DNA from: Neptunitalea lumnitzerae
Lineage (GTDB): Bacteria > Bacteroidota > Bacteroidia > Flavobacteriales > Flavobacteriaceae
Assembly (NCBI RefSeq): GCF_027924185.1
Contig: NZ_BRVO01000004.1
Location: forward strand, 237,972 to 301,971
DNA length: 64,000 nucleotides
Direction: 5' to 3'
A program made the translations under genes and the position numbers. Position 1 is the first letter of the stretch; every line of letters begins with the position of its first letter. Below the pieces are notes generated by a model that was not told the origin of the DNA, made no database searches, and was given only the letters and a program-made list of their open reading frames with translations. Positions 55,077-64,000 of the stretch are shown here, in pieces.

Positions 55077-55403
55077 ATGAGCGAAGAACTGAATGATACC
55101 ACAAATTTGGGGGAAGAAATAGTAAAAACTTTAAAAACTATTTTCGATCCTGAAATACCTGTAGACATTTATGAGTTAGGACTTATTTACGATGTTTTTG
55201 TAAACGAAGATAACGATGTAAAAGTTTTAATGACTCTTACCACACCTAACTGCCCGGTAGCCGAAACGTTACCTGCAGAAGTAGAAGAAAAAATAAAGTC
55301 AATTGACCAGGTAAAAGATGCAGAGGTAGAAATTACGTTTGACCCACCATGGAGTCAAGACCTTATGAGCGAAGAGGCTAAATTAGAACTTGGCTTATTA
55401 TAA
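55077..55403 (+). CDS. SUF-associated DUF59/MIP18 family protein (SufT-like)
   Basis: 108 residues. DUF59 fold with the hallmark FDPEIPVDIYELGLIYDV (about 23-40) and TTPNCPVAETLP (about 60-71), which includes the conserved Cys. Proteins of this type help mature Fe-S proteins, and they are often coded within suf operons. The 3-bp gap to sufE supports co-expression. The exact step is unknown. Confidence 0.9.
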   Translation: MSEELNDTTNLGEEIVKTLKTIFDPEIPVDIYELGLIYDVFVNEDNDVKVLMTLTTPNCPVAETLPAEVEEKIKSIDQVKDAEVEITFDPPWSQDLMSEEAKLELGLL

Positions 55404-55489
55404 ACCATTTTCTAAAAGCCATTAATAGAATTATAATGTGGTTTCCAAAATTAATTTGGGAATAACAAATATTGATTACCGAATAATAT

Positions 55490-55999
55490 ATGGCAGACGA
55501 AATTGTAAATAGAGTAGCTAATAGCAAATTGGTAACAGTAGACCTTGAGGAGCTATACCCAAAGGGAGAACGTATTGTATTTGATATTAAAGATTGGCTA
55601 TTAGAAGGCTTTATCTTAAGAGAAAAAGACTTTAGAACAGCCGCTAAAAACCATAATTGGGAACAATACACCAACACCTACGTGGCCTTAACCTGCTCTA
55701 CCGATGCTATTGTACCCGCATGGGCATATATGCTTATTAGTACCTATGTAGCACCTTATGCTAAAAAAGTAATTATTGGTACTTTAGAAGAATTAGAAAC
55801 AGCCATTTACCAAGACATCATTAGCAAAACTGATTTCTCATATGTAAAAGATGCCCCGGTAATAGTAAAAGGTTGCTCTAACAAACCGGTACCACCCAAC
55901 GCGTATTTATTTTTAATAGAAAAAATACAACCCATTGCAAAAAGCCTTATGTACGGAGAGGCTTGTTCTTCTGTACCATTATTTAAAAACAAAAATTAG
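55490..55999 (+). CDS. DUF2480 family protein
   Basis: 169 residues. Begins MADEIVNRVANSKLVTVDLE, as is typical of DUF2480. It has no signal peptide and no membrane segment, so it is likely cytoplasmic. It holds three cysteines (Cys69 in ALTCSTDA, Cys129 in VKGCSNKP and Cys159 in GEACSSVP), which are candidates for metal or Fe-S binding. The family is largely restricted to Bacteroidota and its function is unknown. It follows the SUF-associated gene by 86 bp on the same strand, which suggests, but does not prove, a link to Fe-S biology. Confidence 0.87.
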   Translation: MADEIVNRVANSKLVTVDLEELYPKGERIVFDIKDWLLEGFILREKDFRTAAKNHNWEQYTNTYVALTCSTDAIVPAWAYMLISTYVAPYAKKVIIGTLEELETAIYQDIISKTDFSYVKDAPVIVKGCSNKPVPPNAYLFLIEKIQPIAKSLMYGEACSSVPLFKNKN

Positions 56000-56045
56000 T
56001 CATCATCATTAATTGTTTTTACTAATGAATACCAAATAATACACT

Positions 56046-56936
56046 ATGAAAAAAAAATTATTGCTTGGCTTACTTTTAGTAGGCTCTTTTAGTGCCTTTG
56101 CACAACAAACCAATGACAAAGAAAAAGACACTGCCTGGACAACAGCCGGAAACATCAGTCTTTTATTTAATCAATCTGCTTTTAATGCCGATTGGCTTGG
56201 AGGAGGAACCAGCAACGTAGCAGGTAACCTTTCTGTTAGTTACGATTTTAACTACGAAAAAGGAGACTGGACATGGGACAATAAATTATTATTAGACTAT
56301 GGTCTTACCAAAGTTAAAGACGAGGAGTTTACTAAAAAAACTAATGACCGTTTAGAATACAACTCTTTATTAGGTAAAAAAGCAAAAGGTAACTGGTACT
56401 ATTCAGCCTTTTTAAATTTTAAAACCCAAATGGATAAAGGGTACGAATACGGCACAGATGCAAATGGAAATGAAATAAGAACTGAGTACACTCACTTCTT
56501 ATCTCCAGGGTATTTACAAGCTGGTATTGGTATGCTTTGGAAAAAAAGCGACAACTTAAAAGTAAACGTTGCCCCTTTTACTTCTAAATTCATTTTTGTA
56601 GATAAAGATTTCACCTCTATTCCTGGTTATGAAGATGGAGACTACTTTGGTTTAGATGCTAATAAAACCATGCGTTATGAATTTGGTGCTTCTTTAAGCG
56701 GTTATGCCAAGTTTGACATTATGGAAAATGTATCTGCCGAAAATATATTGGCACTCTATAGCAATTACTTAGAAGATCCACAAAATGTAGATATTGATTA
56801 CACTTTGAATGTAGTGATGAAAATCAATAAATACCTTTCTACCAACTTTACCTTCCAAGCTATTTATGATGACAATGCTATTACTGCATTTCAAATCCGT
56901 GAAGTTTTTGGTTTAGGTATTGGTGCTAAATTCTAA
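56046..56936 (+). CDS. DUF3078 family outer-membrane protein
   Basis: 296 residues. A signal peptide (1-19, SAFAQ) is followed by the DUF3078 pattern: NISLLFNQSAFNADWLGGG (about 37-55), YDFNYEKGDWTWDNKLLLDY, and a series of barrel-like strands to the last Phe (GLGIGAKF). The family is common in Bacteroidota and may form a barrel; its function is unknown. It has no direct link to the upstream suf genes other than strand. A terminator follows. Confidence 0.87.
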   Translation: MKKKLLLGLLLVGSFSAFAQQTNDKEKDTAWTTAGNISLLFNQSAFNADWLGGGTSNVAGNLSVSYDFNYEKGDWTWDNKLLLDYGLTKVKDEEFTKKTNDRLEYNSLLGKKAKGNWYYSAFLNFKTQMDKGYEYGTDANGNEIRTEYTHFLSPGYLQAGIGMLWKKSDNLKVNVAPFTSKFIFVDKDFTSIPGYEDGDYFGLDANKTMRYEFGASLSGYAKFDIMENVSAENILALYSNYLEDPQNVDIDYTLNVVMKINKYLSTNFTFQAIYDDNAITAFQIREVFGLGIGAKF

Positions 56937-56959
56937 AAAACACATTTACATACCTTATG

Positions 56960-56994
56960 AAAAAAGCTACCTTATTAAAGGGTAGCTTTTTTTG
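56960..56994 (+). terminator. Intrinsic terminator after the DUF3078 gene
   Basis: Stem AAAAAAGCTACC/GGTAGCTTTTTT (arms near 56960-56971 and 56981-56993) and a T-run, 24 bp past the stop. Confidence 0.83.
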
Positions 56995-57092
56995 TTTCTC
57001 AATTTTTAATTATGAGGAATTACTGAGATAAACTAAATTACATTTGGAAGATAAACTTTCATTTTAAGAAGTTTATACGGTTACCCATAATC

Positions 57093-57485
57093 CTAAATAT
57101 TTTTGTCCTCGCTCTCTTCTTCCTCTTTGTTGGTATCTCCAAAAATATCTTCTTCCTTTGGCATTTCTAAGGTTTCGGCAGCTGGCACATATTTCAATAA
57201 ATGGGTAATTCCCTTTTCCATACTTAACTCGGTAGAAAACTTTCTACTAGTAGCCAACACTAACCCCCCTTTAGATATTCTAAAGTATAATTTACCAGCA
57301 GGTGTTTTTTTGCGCGTAAACACAAACTCATCTTTATCAATATGCGCTCTTAACGCATCAATAATACTTTCACAATCTTCTTTTCTTTTACAGGCAATAC
57401 TTGTAAACACCGTGTGTCCTTTTCTGTTTGTAAAAACAAATTTATAGTTACCATTAAGTCTTTTATTCACTAAAAATACACTCAT
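57093..57485 (-). CDS. DUF1508-domain protein (YegP-like pattern)
   Basis: 130 residues from the ATG at 57485. The open frame extends to 57560, but its first 25 residues look like untranslated upstream DNA, and MSVFLVNKRLNGNYKF is the better start. Two repeated segments, YKFVFTNRKGHTVFTS and GKLYFRISKGGLVLATSRKF, fit the short beta-hairpin pattern of DUF1508. The C-terminal tail is acidic (EEEESEDKN). Function unknown. It lies 113 bp after an unknown exported gene on the same strand, with a terminator between. Confidence 0.68.
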   Translation of the reverse strand: MSVFLVNKRLNGNYKFVFTNRKGHTVFTSIACKRKEDCESIIDALRAHIDKDEFVFTRKKTPAGKLYFRISKGGLVLATSRKFSTELSMEKGITHLLKYVPAAETLEMPKEEDIFGDTNKEEEESEDKNI

Positions 57486-57614
57486 AAACCATAGTTTTAA
57501 AGGGGCGGCAAAACTAAGTAATTTTATAGAAAGCACCAGCAACACACACCCTCTTAACACCCAAAACTTATTAACGTAAACATACCACGCCTATTAAATA
57601 CTGCAAATCAATCT

Positions 57615-57647
57615 CATAAAAAAAGCCACCTAATATTAGGCGGCTCT
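57615..57647 (-). terminator. Terminator of the exported Lys-tailed protein gene
   Basis: Near-perfect inverted repeat AGCCACCTAATATTAGGCGGCT (one wobble pair) with a T-run on the minus strand (complement of 57617-57624). Confidence 0.8.
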
Positions 57648-57673
57648 ATATTCTTTAAAAATTATAGTAAGAC

Positions 57674-58165
57674 TTATTTCTTTTTCTTCTTTTTCTTTTT
57701 CTTGTCGTTTTTCTCTGCTTTACCAAAAAGTATATTCGCATCCTTTTCATTCATAAAAATAGAAAGCGATTCGTAACCACTACCCGTTGGGGTAAAATTA
57801 AAATTGAATACATGTTTTCCATAACTCTTAGTAAAAATAACTCTTAAAACACCTTCTGGCAATTCAATTAGTATAGGTTCTGGTAACGTTTCTAATCCAT
57901 TAATAATTACCGCATAGAAATTTTCAAATGCATTATCTACATCTTTAAAACTAAAAGTTTCCAGTTCGGTTATAGACGTATAATTAAGATCTCTAAAAGT
58001 AAAATGATACGTATTATCTGAATACTTCTCACAGTAGACGTGAAAGCCACCCATTTTTTTAACATGCCCAATTGTTTCCGGAGTTTCTTGGGTACCTAAA
58101 ACTTTAATCTGCGCAAACGATGCACTAATAACAAATAATAATAGAAACGTTAATTTAATTTTCAT
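57674..58165 (-). CDS. Uncharacterised exported protein with poly-lysine C-terminus
   Basis: 163 residues. A signal peptide (1-18, SASFAQ) precedes a beta-rich domain (TYHFTFRDLNYTS, VLRVIFTKSYGKHVFNFNF) and ends with a run of nine lysines after KNDK. The terminal run is encoded by a nearly pure A/G tract (57674-57707), which could be prone to slippage and which also makes the C-terminus strongly positive. No family was recognised. The gene is separate from its neighbours, with a terminator on its downstream side. Confidence 0.66.
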   Translation of the reverse strand: MKIKLTFLLLFVISASFAQIKVLGTQETPETIGHVKKMGGFHVYCEKYSDNTYHFTFRDLNYTSITELETFSFKDVDNAFENFYAVIINGLETLPEPILIELPEGVLRVIFTKSYGKHVFNFNFTPTGSGYESLSIFMNEKDANILFGKAEKNDKKKKKKKKK

Positions 58166-58251
58166 TGGTCATAATTTTTGTTCTTGGTAAAACTACAACA
58201 CCCAACGAATCATACTTTACGGAAAACCCTTTACTCCTCACTTCAAAGTAC

Positions 58252-58282
58252 AAAAAAAGCCAAAACACATGTTTTGGCTTCC
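58252..58282 (-). terminator. Intrinsic terminator of hflX
   Basis: Stem AAGCCAAAACA/TGTTTTGGCTT (58257-58267 and 58270-58280) with a two-base loop; a T-run follows on the minus strand (complement of 58252-58258). Confidence 0.82.
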
Positions 58283-58305
58283 TATATATCTTCAGATATG
58301 TTACA

Positions 58306-59526
58306 TTATTCCTCTTGCTGATCCACAGCAATCTCTGGATATAAAAAGTTATTATAAGGAAAACGAGTTACATGAATTTCTCTTACTGCACTATACACCT
58401 TTTGTCTAAACTCATCCATATTTTCTTTACTTATAGCAGATATAAACAAAGCATTTCCGTTCATAGTATTCATCCAGGTTTGCCTCCACTCTTCTAAGGT
58501 AAAATGCTTCGCCTCCTTCTCTGTTACCAAATCATCTTCCTCTATAGCTTCATACTCATACTGGTCAATCTTATTAAATACCATTATAGTAGGCTTATCA
58601 GAGCATTTAATTTCATCTAAAATACCATTTACAGAAGCTATATGCTCTTCAAAATTAGGATGTGAAATATCTACAACATGCAGCAACAAATCAGCTTCCC
58701 TTACCTCGTCTAATGTACTTTTAAAAGACTCTACCAATTGCGTAGGCAACTTACGTATAAACCCAACAGTATCACTTAACAAAAATGGCAAATTACCAAT
58801 TACAACTTTTCTTACCGTAGTATCTAGCGTAGCAAACAGTTTGTTCTCGGCAAATACATCAGATTTAGAAATCACGTTCATTAGAGTAGATTTACCAACA
58901 TTGGTATACCCTACTAAAGCAACACGTACCAGCGCACCTCTATTTCCTCTTTGGGTAGCCATTTGCTTATCAATAGTCTCCAGCTTTTTCTTTAGCAAAG
59001 CTATCCTATCTCTAACAATTCTACGGTCGGTTTCAATTTCTGTTTCACCAGGACCACGCATACCAATACCCCCACGTTGACGCTCTAAGTGTGTCCACAA
59101 CCCGGTTAAACGCGGTAATAAATATTGGTATTGTGCCAACTCTACCTGAGTTCTTGCATAACTTGTTTGAGCTCTTTGTGCAAATATGTCAAGAATTAAA
59201 CTGGTTCTATCTAAAATTTTACACTTCAGTATCTTCTCAATATTTTTTTGTTGTGCAGGTGACAATTCATCATCAAACACTACAGTTCCCACTTCATGCT
59301 CATGAACAAATTCATAAATCTCTTCCATTTTACCAGTTCCTATAAAAGTTTTAGGGTTAGGTACTGCTATCTTTTGGGTAAATCTAGCTACTACTTCACC
59401 TCCCGCCGTATAACTCAAAAACTCTAACTCATCTAAATACTCCTTAGATTTGGCTTCATCTTGCTCTTGATTGATGATACCCACCAATACAACTTTCTCG
59501 TACTTTATATTTATTTCTTCTATCAT
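58306..59526 (-). CDS. hflX: GTPase HflX
   Basis: 406 residues. Ribosome-associated GTPase that splits stalled 70S ribosomes, including after heat stress. N-terminal HflX domain (about 1-175) has VVFDDELSPAQQKNIEKI and the linker ERQRGGIGMRGPGETEIETDRR (split as ERQRGGIGMRG and PGETEIETDRR). The G domain has GYTNVGKST (G1), DTVGF (G3) and NKIDQ (G4). The length is normal. A TAAATTTG box is 17 bp upstream, and a strong terminator follows. Confidence 0.96.
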   Translation of the reverse strand: MIEEINIKYEKVVLVGIINQEQDEAKSKEYLDELEFLSYTAGGEVVARFTQKIAVPNPKTFIGTGKMEEIYEFVHEHEVGTVVFDDELSPAQQKNIEKILKCKILDRTSLILDIFAQRAQTSYARTQVELAQYQYLLPRLTGLWTHLERQRGGIGMRGPGETEIETDRRIVRDRIALLKKKLETIDKQMATQRGNRGALVRVALVGYTNVGKSTLMNVISKSDVFAENKLFATLDTTVRKVVIGNLPFLLSDTVGFIRKLPTQLVESFKSTLDEVREADLLLHVVDISHPNFEEHIASVNGILDEIKCSDKPTIMVFNKIDQYEYEAIEEDDLVTEKEAKHFTLEEWRQTWMNTMNGNALFISAISKENMDEFRQKVYSAVREIHVTRFPYNNFLYPEIAVDQQEE

Positions 59527-59542
59527 ATTCTATAAATCGCTA

Positions 59543-59550
59543 CAAATTTA
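59543..59550 (-). promoter_or_regulatory. Putative -7 promoter box for hflX
   Basis: TAAATTTG on the minus strand, 16 bp from the hflX start, fits TAnnTTTG. A hairpin-capable AAAATGTT-A-AACATTTT palindrome (59552-59568) lies just upstream of it. Confidence 0.35.
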
Positions 59551-59649
59551 CAAAATGTTAAACATTTTAGTGCATTTGTTAAATATCTAAAGCTATCAGA
59601 AATTTAATTATATTTTTAACATTGAATAACTTAATTTAACAATAATTTT

Positions 59650-59657
59650 TAAATTTG
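59650..59657 (+). promoter_or_regulatory. Putative -7 promoter box for the large adhesin gene
   Basis: TAAATTTG on the plus strand fits TAnnTTTG, 62 bp before the ATG at 59720. The nearest upstream TTG (59622-59624) is 25 bp away, longer than the usual 19-21. Confidence 0.38.
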
Positions 59658-59719
59658 ACCATAATTAAGTAATCTTAAAAGAAATAGCGAATTCAATTCT
59701 CTAAAAATCAAAACTTTTC

Positions 59720-62700
59720 ATGAAAAAAACTACTTTACTAATCTTACTGCTGCTTGTGAGTACATTTGGGTTTTCCCAGGTGTTAAACGATGCAGCAAAC
59801 TGGCCTAACGTAGCCTGGAGCATTACAGGTTCTTATGGCACTGCAGCTGGTTTATTTGAAGCTGACCCAACTGTTGATAGTAACTTTGCCTTTGATGACA
59901 ATCAAGCAGGCTCAGGGGTTACTAACAATATTGCGGCAGAATCTTCGTATATGGATTTAACGGGAGCATTTGTTTCTGGTGAAACCTTCATATATGTTGA
60001 TCTTTCTTATATATATAACCAACAAAACTCTGAAATACTGGCACTTCAGTATTGGGATTTTGACGCATCTGCATGGGTTACATGGGATAACTTACCAGAC
60101 ACAGGATCTACTGTAGGTAATACAGGGTCTACTGCGGGTAATGTATATTGTGCCGATGTTGCACATCAAATTGATTATACATCTTCTGGATTAGACATCT
60201 CAAGCTTTAGTTCTACTCAGTTAGCTGGTTTTAGATACCGTATTTTATTTGACGATAACAATATCTGGGCTAAAGGATTTTGTATTAGCAGCCCTACAAT
60301 CTACTCACAGTCGTGCCCTCCGATTGCGAATACTTCTGTAAGTGGAATTACTGATACCACTGTAGCTATTTCTTGGACAGCAGGTGGTACAGAAACTGAA
60401 TGGGAAGTTACAGTACAACCTGCAGGGACAGGTACTCCAACAGGTAGTGGTACTGTTGCTAACACTAACACAGACTTTGAAGTTACAGGTTTAACAGCCG
60501 ATACTGATTATGAAATTTATATAAGAGCCAATTGTGGCGGATCTGATTATAGTACTTGGGTAGGTCCTTTTACTTTTACTACGTACGCAGTACCTCCTAC
60601 TGCTCCTACAGGCGTTACTTGCACTACAGGTAGTGCCTCTTTTATTTTTACAGAAGATTTTGATAGTAATATTGGTGGATGGACAGGTAACTTAAACTCA
60701 GGCGGTGGTTCTTGGGAAATTCCTGACGGAGCTACTTCTGCAGGTACTGGTGCCGCAAATGCCTATAGCGGAGCTAGTTTTATGAACTTTGAAGCTTCAG
60801 GAGCTAACCCTGCTAACCCAGGTTCTATTGTTTCTCCCGTTATTGACTTATCTGGAGCAACTGGTGCTGTTGAACTTTCTTTCTTCATGCATGCTTATGG
60901 TGTAGGTATGGGTACTTTAGAAGTGGGTATTGGTACCGCTGTTACGGGGCCATTTACAAATGAATTTACGTGGGTTGGTCAATACCAAACATCAGCTAAC
61001 CAAGACTGGGTTCCTGTTGGTATAGACTTAACTGCTTACGCAGGACAACTTATTTATATAGAATTTAGACAAACCGGTACTGGTCTACCAACTGGTGATA
61101 TGTCTATTGATTATGTTAGAGTTCAATCATGTGGTACATACTGTATTGCTCCTTCTACTTTAGCTGCTACTAATATTACAGATACTTCAGCCGATTTAAG
61201 CTGGGTACCTAATAATGGTGAAACTTCTTGGGAATATGTAGTACAACCAGCTGGTACAGGGGTACCTTCAGGAGCTGGAACTGTAGTAAACACTACTCCA
61301 ACTGTACAAGAAACAGGCTTAACACCTGATACGGCTTACGAAGTATACGTAAGAGCTGATTGTGGAGGAGGTTTCTACAGCGATTGGTCTTATGTTTATA
61401 CCTTTACAACTGAAATTCAAACTGAATTTATAGTGGATTGTGCAGTAGGTCCTACCAATGTAACTTACTGTTGGGGGAATAACGATAATACAATGTTCAC
61501 ATTTACCGCTACAGACCAAACATTATACCTAACAGCAATGTTCAACTCTGGTACTGTTGGTAGTGGTGATGATGAAATTATTATTTACGATTCAGACGGA
61601 ACTACTATTTTATATCAAGGATATGGTAATAGTGGAGATTTAGCCGGCTTAGAAATACAATCTACTGGAAGCACCATTTATGTACAAATTCAATCTAATG
61701 GTTCGGATAGTTGTGCTTCAGGTACTTTCACGTCTTTAGATTTTGATGTTATATGTAATACTTGTTTAAACCATGCTGTCACTTATACTTCTATAGATGA
61801 TTGTAACAATCAACAATATTACGTAGATGTTGATATTACAGATATGGGAGATGCTACTTCGTTAACAATTTTAGATGATCAAAATAGCACCCCGCAAATA
61901 GCTACTGCCACTGGCACATATACTTTTGGCCCTTATCCTCTTGGAACCGACGTTTACCTTACAGTAAATAACACGAACGATCCAAACTGTACGGATATGA
62001 GTCCTAATATGAATGACAGTAGTTGTCCTCCTATGAATGTTTCAACAACTCAATATACAGCTGACCAATTAGTAACAGATGTATTAATGAACTCGGGTTG
62101 TGCACAAGTTTTTAACGTACAATATTCTACAGGTACTAATTTTGGCTCAGACAATGGTATTGGGTATTTTTATAATGCCTACAATTTCCCTGTTCAATCT
62201 GGTGTAGTACTTACTTCCGGTGACGCGAATGCTGTTCCTGGACCTAATATTGTAACACCAGCGCTATCAAATGGAGGCTCAACATGGCCTTCTGATCCTG
62301 ATTTAGTAGCTATTTCTGGTCCAGGTTACAATGCTACCGTTTTAGAATTTGACTTTATTCCGCTAACAAGCAACATGAGCTTTGATTTTATTTTTGCTTC
62401 AGAAGAATATACGTCTACTTTTGAGTGTAGTTATTCAGATACCTTTGCATTCTTTTTAACAGACGCTGCCGGTAACACCACCAACTTAGCTGTAATACCA
62501 GGTACTACCATTCCCGTTACTGTAGTTAACGTACACGGCGGTATTGGTAGTTGTGGACCAGCTAATGCCGCTTATTTTGATCAGTATAATGCCAATGGAA
62601 CTGGAGAAATAGATTTTAACGGACAAACTGTTTTAATGACTGCTCAATCTGCAGTTACTCCTGGCCAAACGTACCACATTAAACTAGCTATACAGGATGA

Positions 62701-64000
62701 TTCTGACAGTAGCTGGGACTCAGCTGTATTTATAGCAGCAGGATCATTTGACATTGGAGATATTGATTTAGGTGAAGATATTTTACTAACTGGAGGTAAT
62801 GCAAACTGTGAAGGTGATGTAGTAACAATAGACACTGCTAACACAAGCATAACTCCAGGGGGTGTACTGCAATGGTATCAAGATGGTGTTGCCATCCCTG
62901 GAGCCACTGGAACTACATTAGATGTTACTGAAACAGGCACCTATGGATTATCTGTAACATACCCTGGTTCTAGCTGTTCACTAGAAGGTGACATCTTAAT
63001 TGAATTTTTCCCATTACCAGAACCAATAGTTACTCCAGACGTAATTACTAAGAGCGCTTGTTTAGAAGAAGATGTTACGGTTACAGTAACTAATATTTCA
63101 GAACTACTTGGTAACCTTACCTATATCTTTTACGATGAGAATGGAAATGTATTACAAAGTGGACCATCTGACACATATACTTTATCAGGAGACATAGATA
63201 ATCCTGAAGATGGAATATTTACTGTAGAAGTTATTGACGACACCAATAACTGTAGTGGAACAACTCAATTCGAAGTTATTTTAGATGGGTATGTTTTTGC
63301 CGGGCAGCCAGATGACATTGAAGCATGTGACGATATTTCAAATGATGGATACGCAGAGTTTGATTTAACTACTCAAGATGCGGCCGTTATAGATGGCGCT
63401 ACAGACGTAGTAGTTACGTATTACGAAGATGAGACAGATGCTTTAAATGGCGTGAATGCTATACCAACACCTGAAGCTTACACAAATACCGATGCATCCT
63501 TAGAAACTATCTATGCTCGTTTAGAAAGTACCGTTTCTGCATGTCCTGATGTAGTAGCTTTTGATCTTATTATTCACAATTCACCTATTTTAGATTTTGC
63601 ACCATATTATGATGTATGTTCTAATGGTATTACAGCGACTACTTTAACACCAAACATTCTTGGATTTAATGTTACAGACCCAGGAGTTACATTTACTTGG
63701 AGTCAAGATGGTACTGTGTTAGCAACTGAAACAGGTAGCACATTAGATGTACTAGATGCTGGTTTATATGCTGTAGAAGTTACTACTGAATACTGTACTA
63801 ATTATTTCGAAGTATTAGTTGAAGAAGCAGACGACTGTTTTATACCTCAAGGTATTTCTCCGGGTGGAACTTCTCCAGGACAAAACGACACGTTTGATCT
63901 TGATGGATTTAATGTTGCCAAACTTCAAATATTTAACCGTTTAGGTGCTGAGATATATACATTCTCTAACTATACAGATGAATGGTATGGACAAGACGAC
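59720..64000 (+). CDS. Large T9SS-exported adhesin with FN3, MAM-like, CUB-like and choice-of-anchor-L domains and a type B gliding-associated tail (3' end cut off)
   Basis: At least 1427 residues; translated by hand since it runs off the window. A signal peptide (1-19, TFGFSQ) is followed by an N-terminal region; a fibronectin III domain (about 197-288); a MAM or lectin-like domain (about 310-467, with FTEDFDSNIGGW and LSFFMHAYGVGMG); a second FN3 (about 474-560); a CUB-like domain (about 569-676); a choice-of-anchor-L domain (about 768-1006, signature FDFIFASEEY); an Ig-like segment; further domains; and the start of a type B tail (CFIPQGISPGGTSPGQNDTF, KLQIFNRLGAEIYTF). Only about 30 residues of the tail are missing. 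It is expected to be secreted by the T9SS and displayed on the surface, with a PorP/SprF partner likely beyond the window. Confidence 0.9.
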   Translation, partial: MKKTTLLILLLLVSTFGFSQVLNDAANWPNVAWSITGSYGTAAGLFEADPTVDSNFAFDDNQAGSGVTNNIAAESSYMDLTGAFVSGETFIYVDLSYIYNQQNSEILALQYWDFDASAWVTWDNLPDTGSTVGNTGSTAGNVYCADVAHQIDYTSSGLDISSFSSTQLAGFRYRILFDDNNIWAKGFCISSPTIYSQSCPPIANTSVSGITDTTVAISWTAGGTETEWEVTVQPAGTGTPTGSGTVANTNTDFEVTGLTADTDYEIYIRANCGGSDYSTWVGPFTFTTYAVPPTAPTGVTCTTGSASFIFTEDFDSNIGGWTGNLNSGGGSWEIPDGATSAGTGAANAYSGASFMNFEASGANPANPGSIVSPVIDLSGATGAVELSFFMHAYGVGMGTLEVGIGTAVTGPFTNEFTWVGQYQTSANQDWVPVGIDLTAYAGQLIYIEFRQTGTGLPTGDMSIDYVRVQSCGTYCIAPSTLAATNITDTSADLSWVPNNGETSWEYVVQPAGTGVPSGAGTVVNTTPTVQETGLTPDTAYEVYVRADCGGGFYSDWSYVYTFTTEIQTEFIVDCAVGPTNVTYCWGNNDNTMFTFTATDQTLYLTAMFNSGTVGSGDDEIIIYDSDGTTILYQGYGNSGDLAGLEIQSTGSTIYVQIQSNGSDSCASGTFTSLDFDVICNTCLNHAVTYTSIDDCNNQQYYVDVDITDMGDATSLTILDDQNSTPQIATATGTYTFGPYPLGTDVYLTVNNTNDPNCTDMSPNMNDSSCPPMNVSTTQYTADQLVTDVLMNSGCAQVFNVQYSTGTNFGSDNGIGYFYNAYNFPVQSGVVLTSGDANAVPGPNIVTPALSNGGSTWPSDPDLVAISGPGYNATVLEFDFIPLTSNMSFDFIFASEEYTSTFECSYSDTFAFFLTDAAGNTTNLAVIPGTTIPVTVVNVHGGIGSCGPANAAYFDQYNANGTGEIDFNGQTVLMTAQSAVTPGQTYHIKLAIQDDSDSSWDSAVFIAAGSFDIGDIDLGEDILLTGGNANCEGDVVTIDTANTSITPGGVLQWYQDGVAIPGATGTTLDVTETGTYGLSVTYPGSSCSLEGDILIEFFPLPEPIVTPDVITKSACLEEDVTVTVTNISELLGNLTYIFYDENGNVLQSGPSDTYTLSGDIDNPEDGIFTVEVIDDTNNCSGTTQFEVILDGYVFAGQPDDIEACDDISNDGYAEFDLTTQDAAVIDGATDVVVTYYEDETDALNGVNAIPTPEAYTNTDASLETIYARLESTVSACPDVVAFDLIIHNSPILDFAPYYDVCSNGITATTLTPNILGFNVTDPGVTFTWSQDGTVLATETGSTLDVLDAGLYAVEVTTEYCTNYFEVLVEEADDCFIPQGISPGGTSPGQNDTFDLDGFNVAKLQIFNRLGAEIYTFSNYTDEWYGQDD

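Overview
The window reads as a chromosomal segment of a member of the Bacteroidota, most likely a marine Flavobacteriaceae. The DNA is AT-rich. Proteins carry type IX secretion (T9SS) sorting tails, SprB repeats and gliding proteins (GldD, GldE, PorZ). There is a TonB-dependent receptor with a CarboxypepD_reg N-terminus, and the DUF2480, DUF3078, DUF3108 and DUF5916 families typical of the phylum. Several genes are preceded by TAnnTTTG elements, the -7 box of Bacteroidota promoters. No rRNA, tRNA, insertion sequence, CRISPR array or integrated phage was seen.

Layout. 1-8.7 kb, minus strand: the start of a MutS-like membrane protein (cut by the left edge), a TonB-dependent receptor, then a tight operon DUF3108 - tryptophan 2,3-dioxygenase - M23 peptidase - pgi. 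9.3-18.5 kb, plus: a surface cassette of a phage-tail-collar protein, a 2542-residue SprB-repeat adhesin with a T9SS tail, and a small outer-membrane barrel 16 bp behind it. A candidate small RNA lies opposite, at 18.55-18.67 kb. 18.9-35.6 kb, mostly minus: PlpD-like patatin, uvrC, lspA, a DksA-like protein, ileS, recO, porZ, gldD, gldE, ssb and mutY. 35.7-37.8 kb, plus: HU, a 30-residue basic ribosome-associated-type protein and RNase G. 37.9-42.7 kb, minus: a small barrel protein, glyS and a DUF5916 protein. 43.1-46.6 kb, plus: NfeD-like/flotillin pair, a membrane protein and a JmjC/cupin_8 protein; thiL converges on it. 47.9-56.9 kb, plus: the SUF iron-sulfur assembly region (sufA, B, C, an unknown exported protein, D, S, a lipoprotein, sufE, a DUF59/SufT-type protein, DUF2480, DUF3078). 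57.1-59.5 kb, minus: a DUF1508 protein, an unknown exported protein and hflX. 59.7 kb to the right edge, plus: a second large adhesin with a choice-of-anchor-L domain and a type B gliding-associated tail, cut near its end.

How it fits together. The gld/por genes belong to the machine that exports and moves surface adhesins, and both large adhesins carry T9SS tails, so machine genes and probable cargo share the window. The SUF block supplies Fe-S clusters, for example to MutY encoded here, which shows its four cluster cysteines. Most other genes are single-copy housekeeping genes.

Points most worth following: the candidate sRNA at 18.6 kb; a three-unit duplication with a conversion-like patch inside the SprB array; an uncharacterised exported protein inside the suf operon; the swapped GIHH signature of IleRS; a His-to-Cys zinc-ligand change in the M23 peptidase; and an inverted repeat bracketing the HU promoter. 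All calls come from reading sequence; no database search was run.
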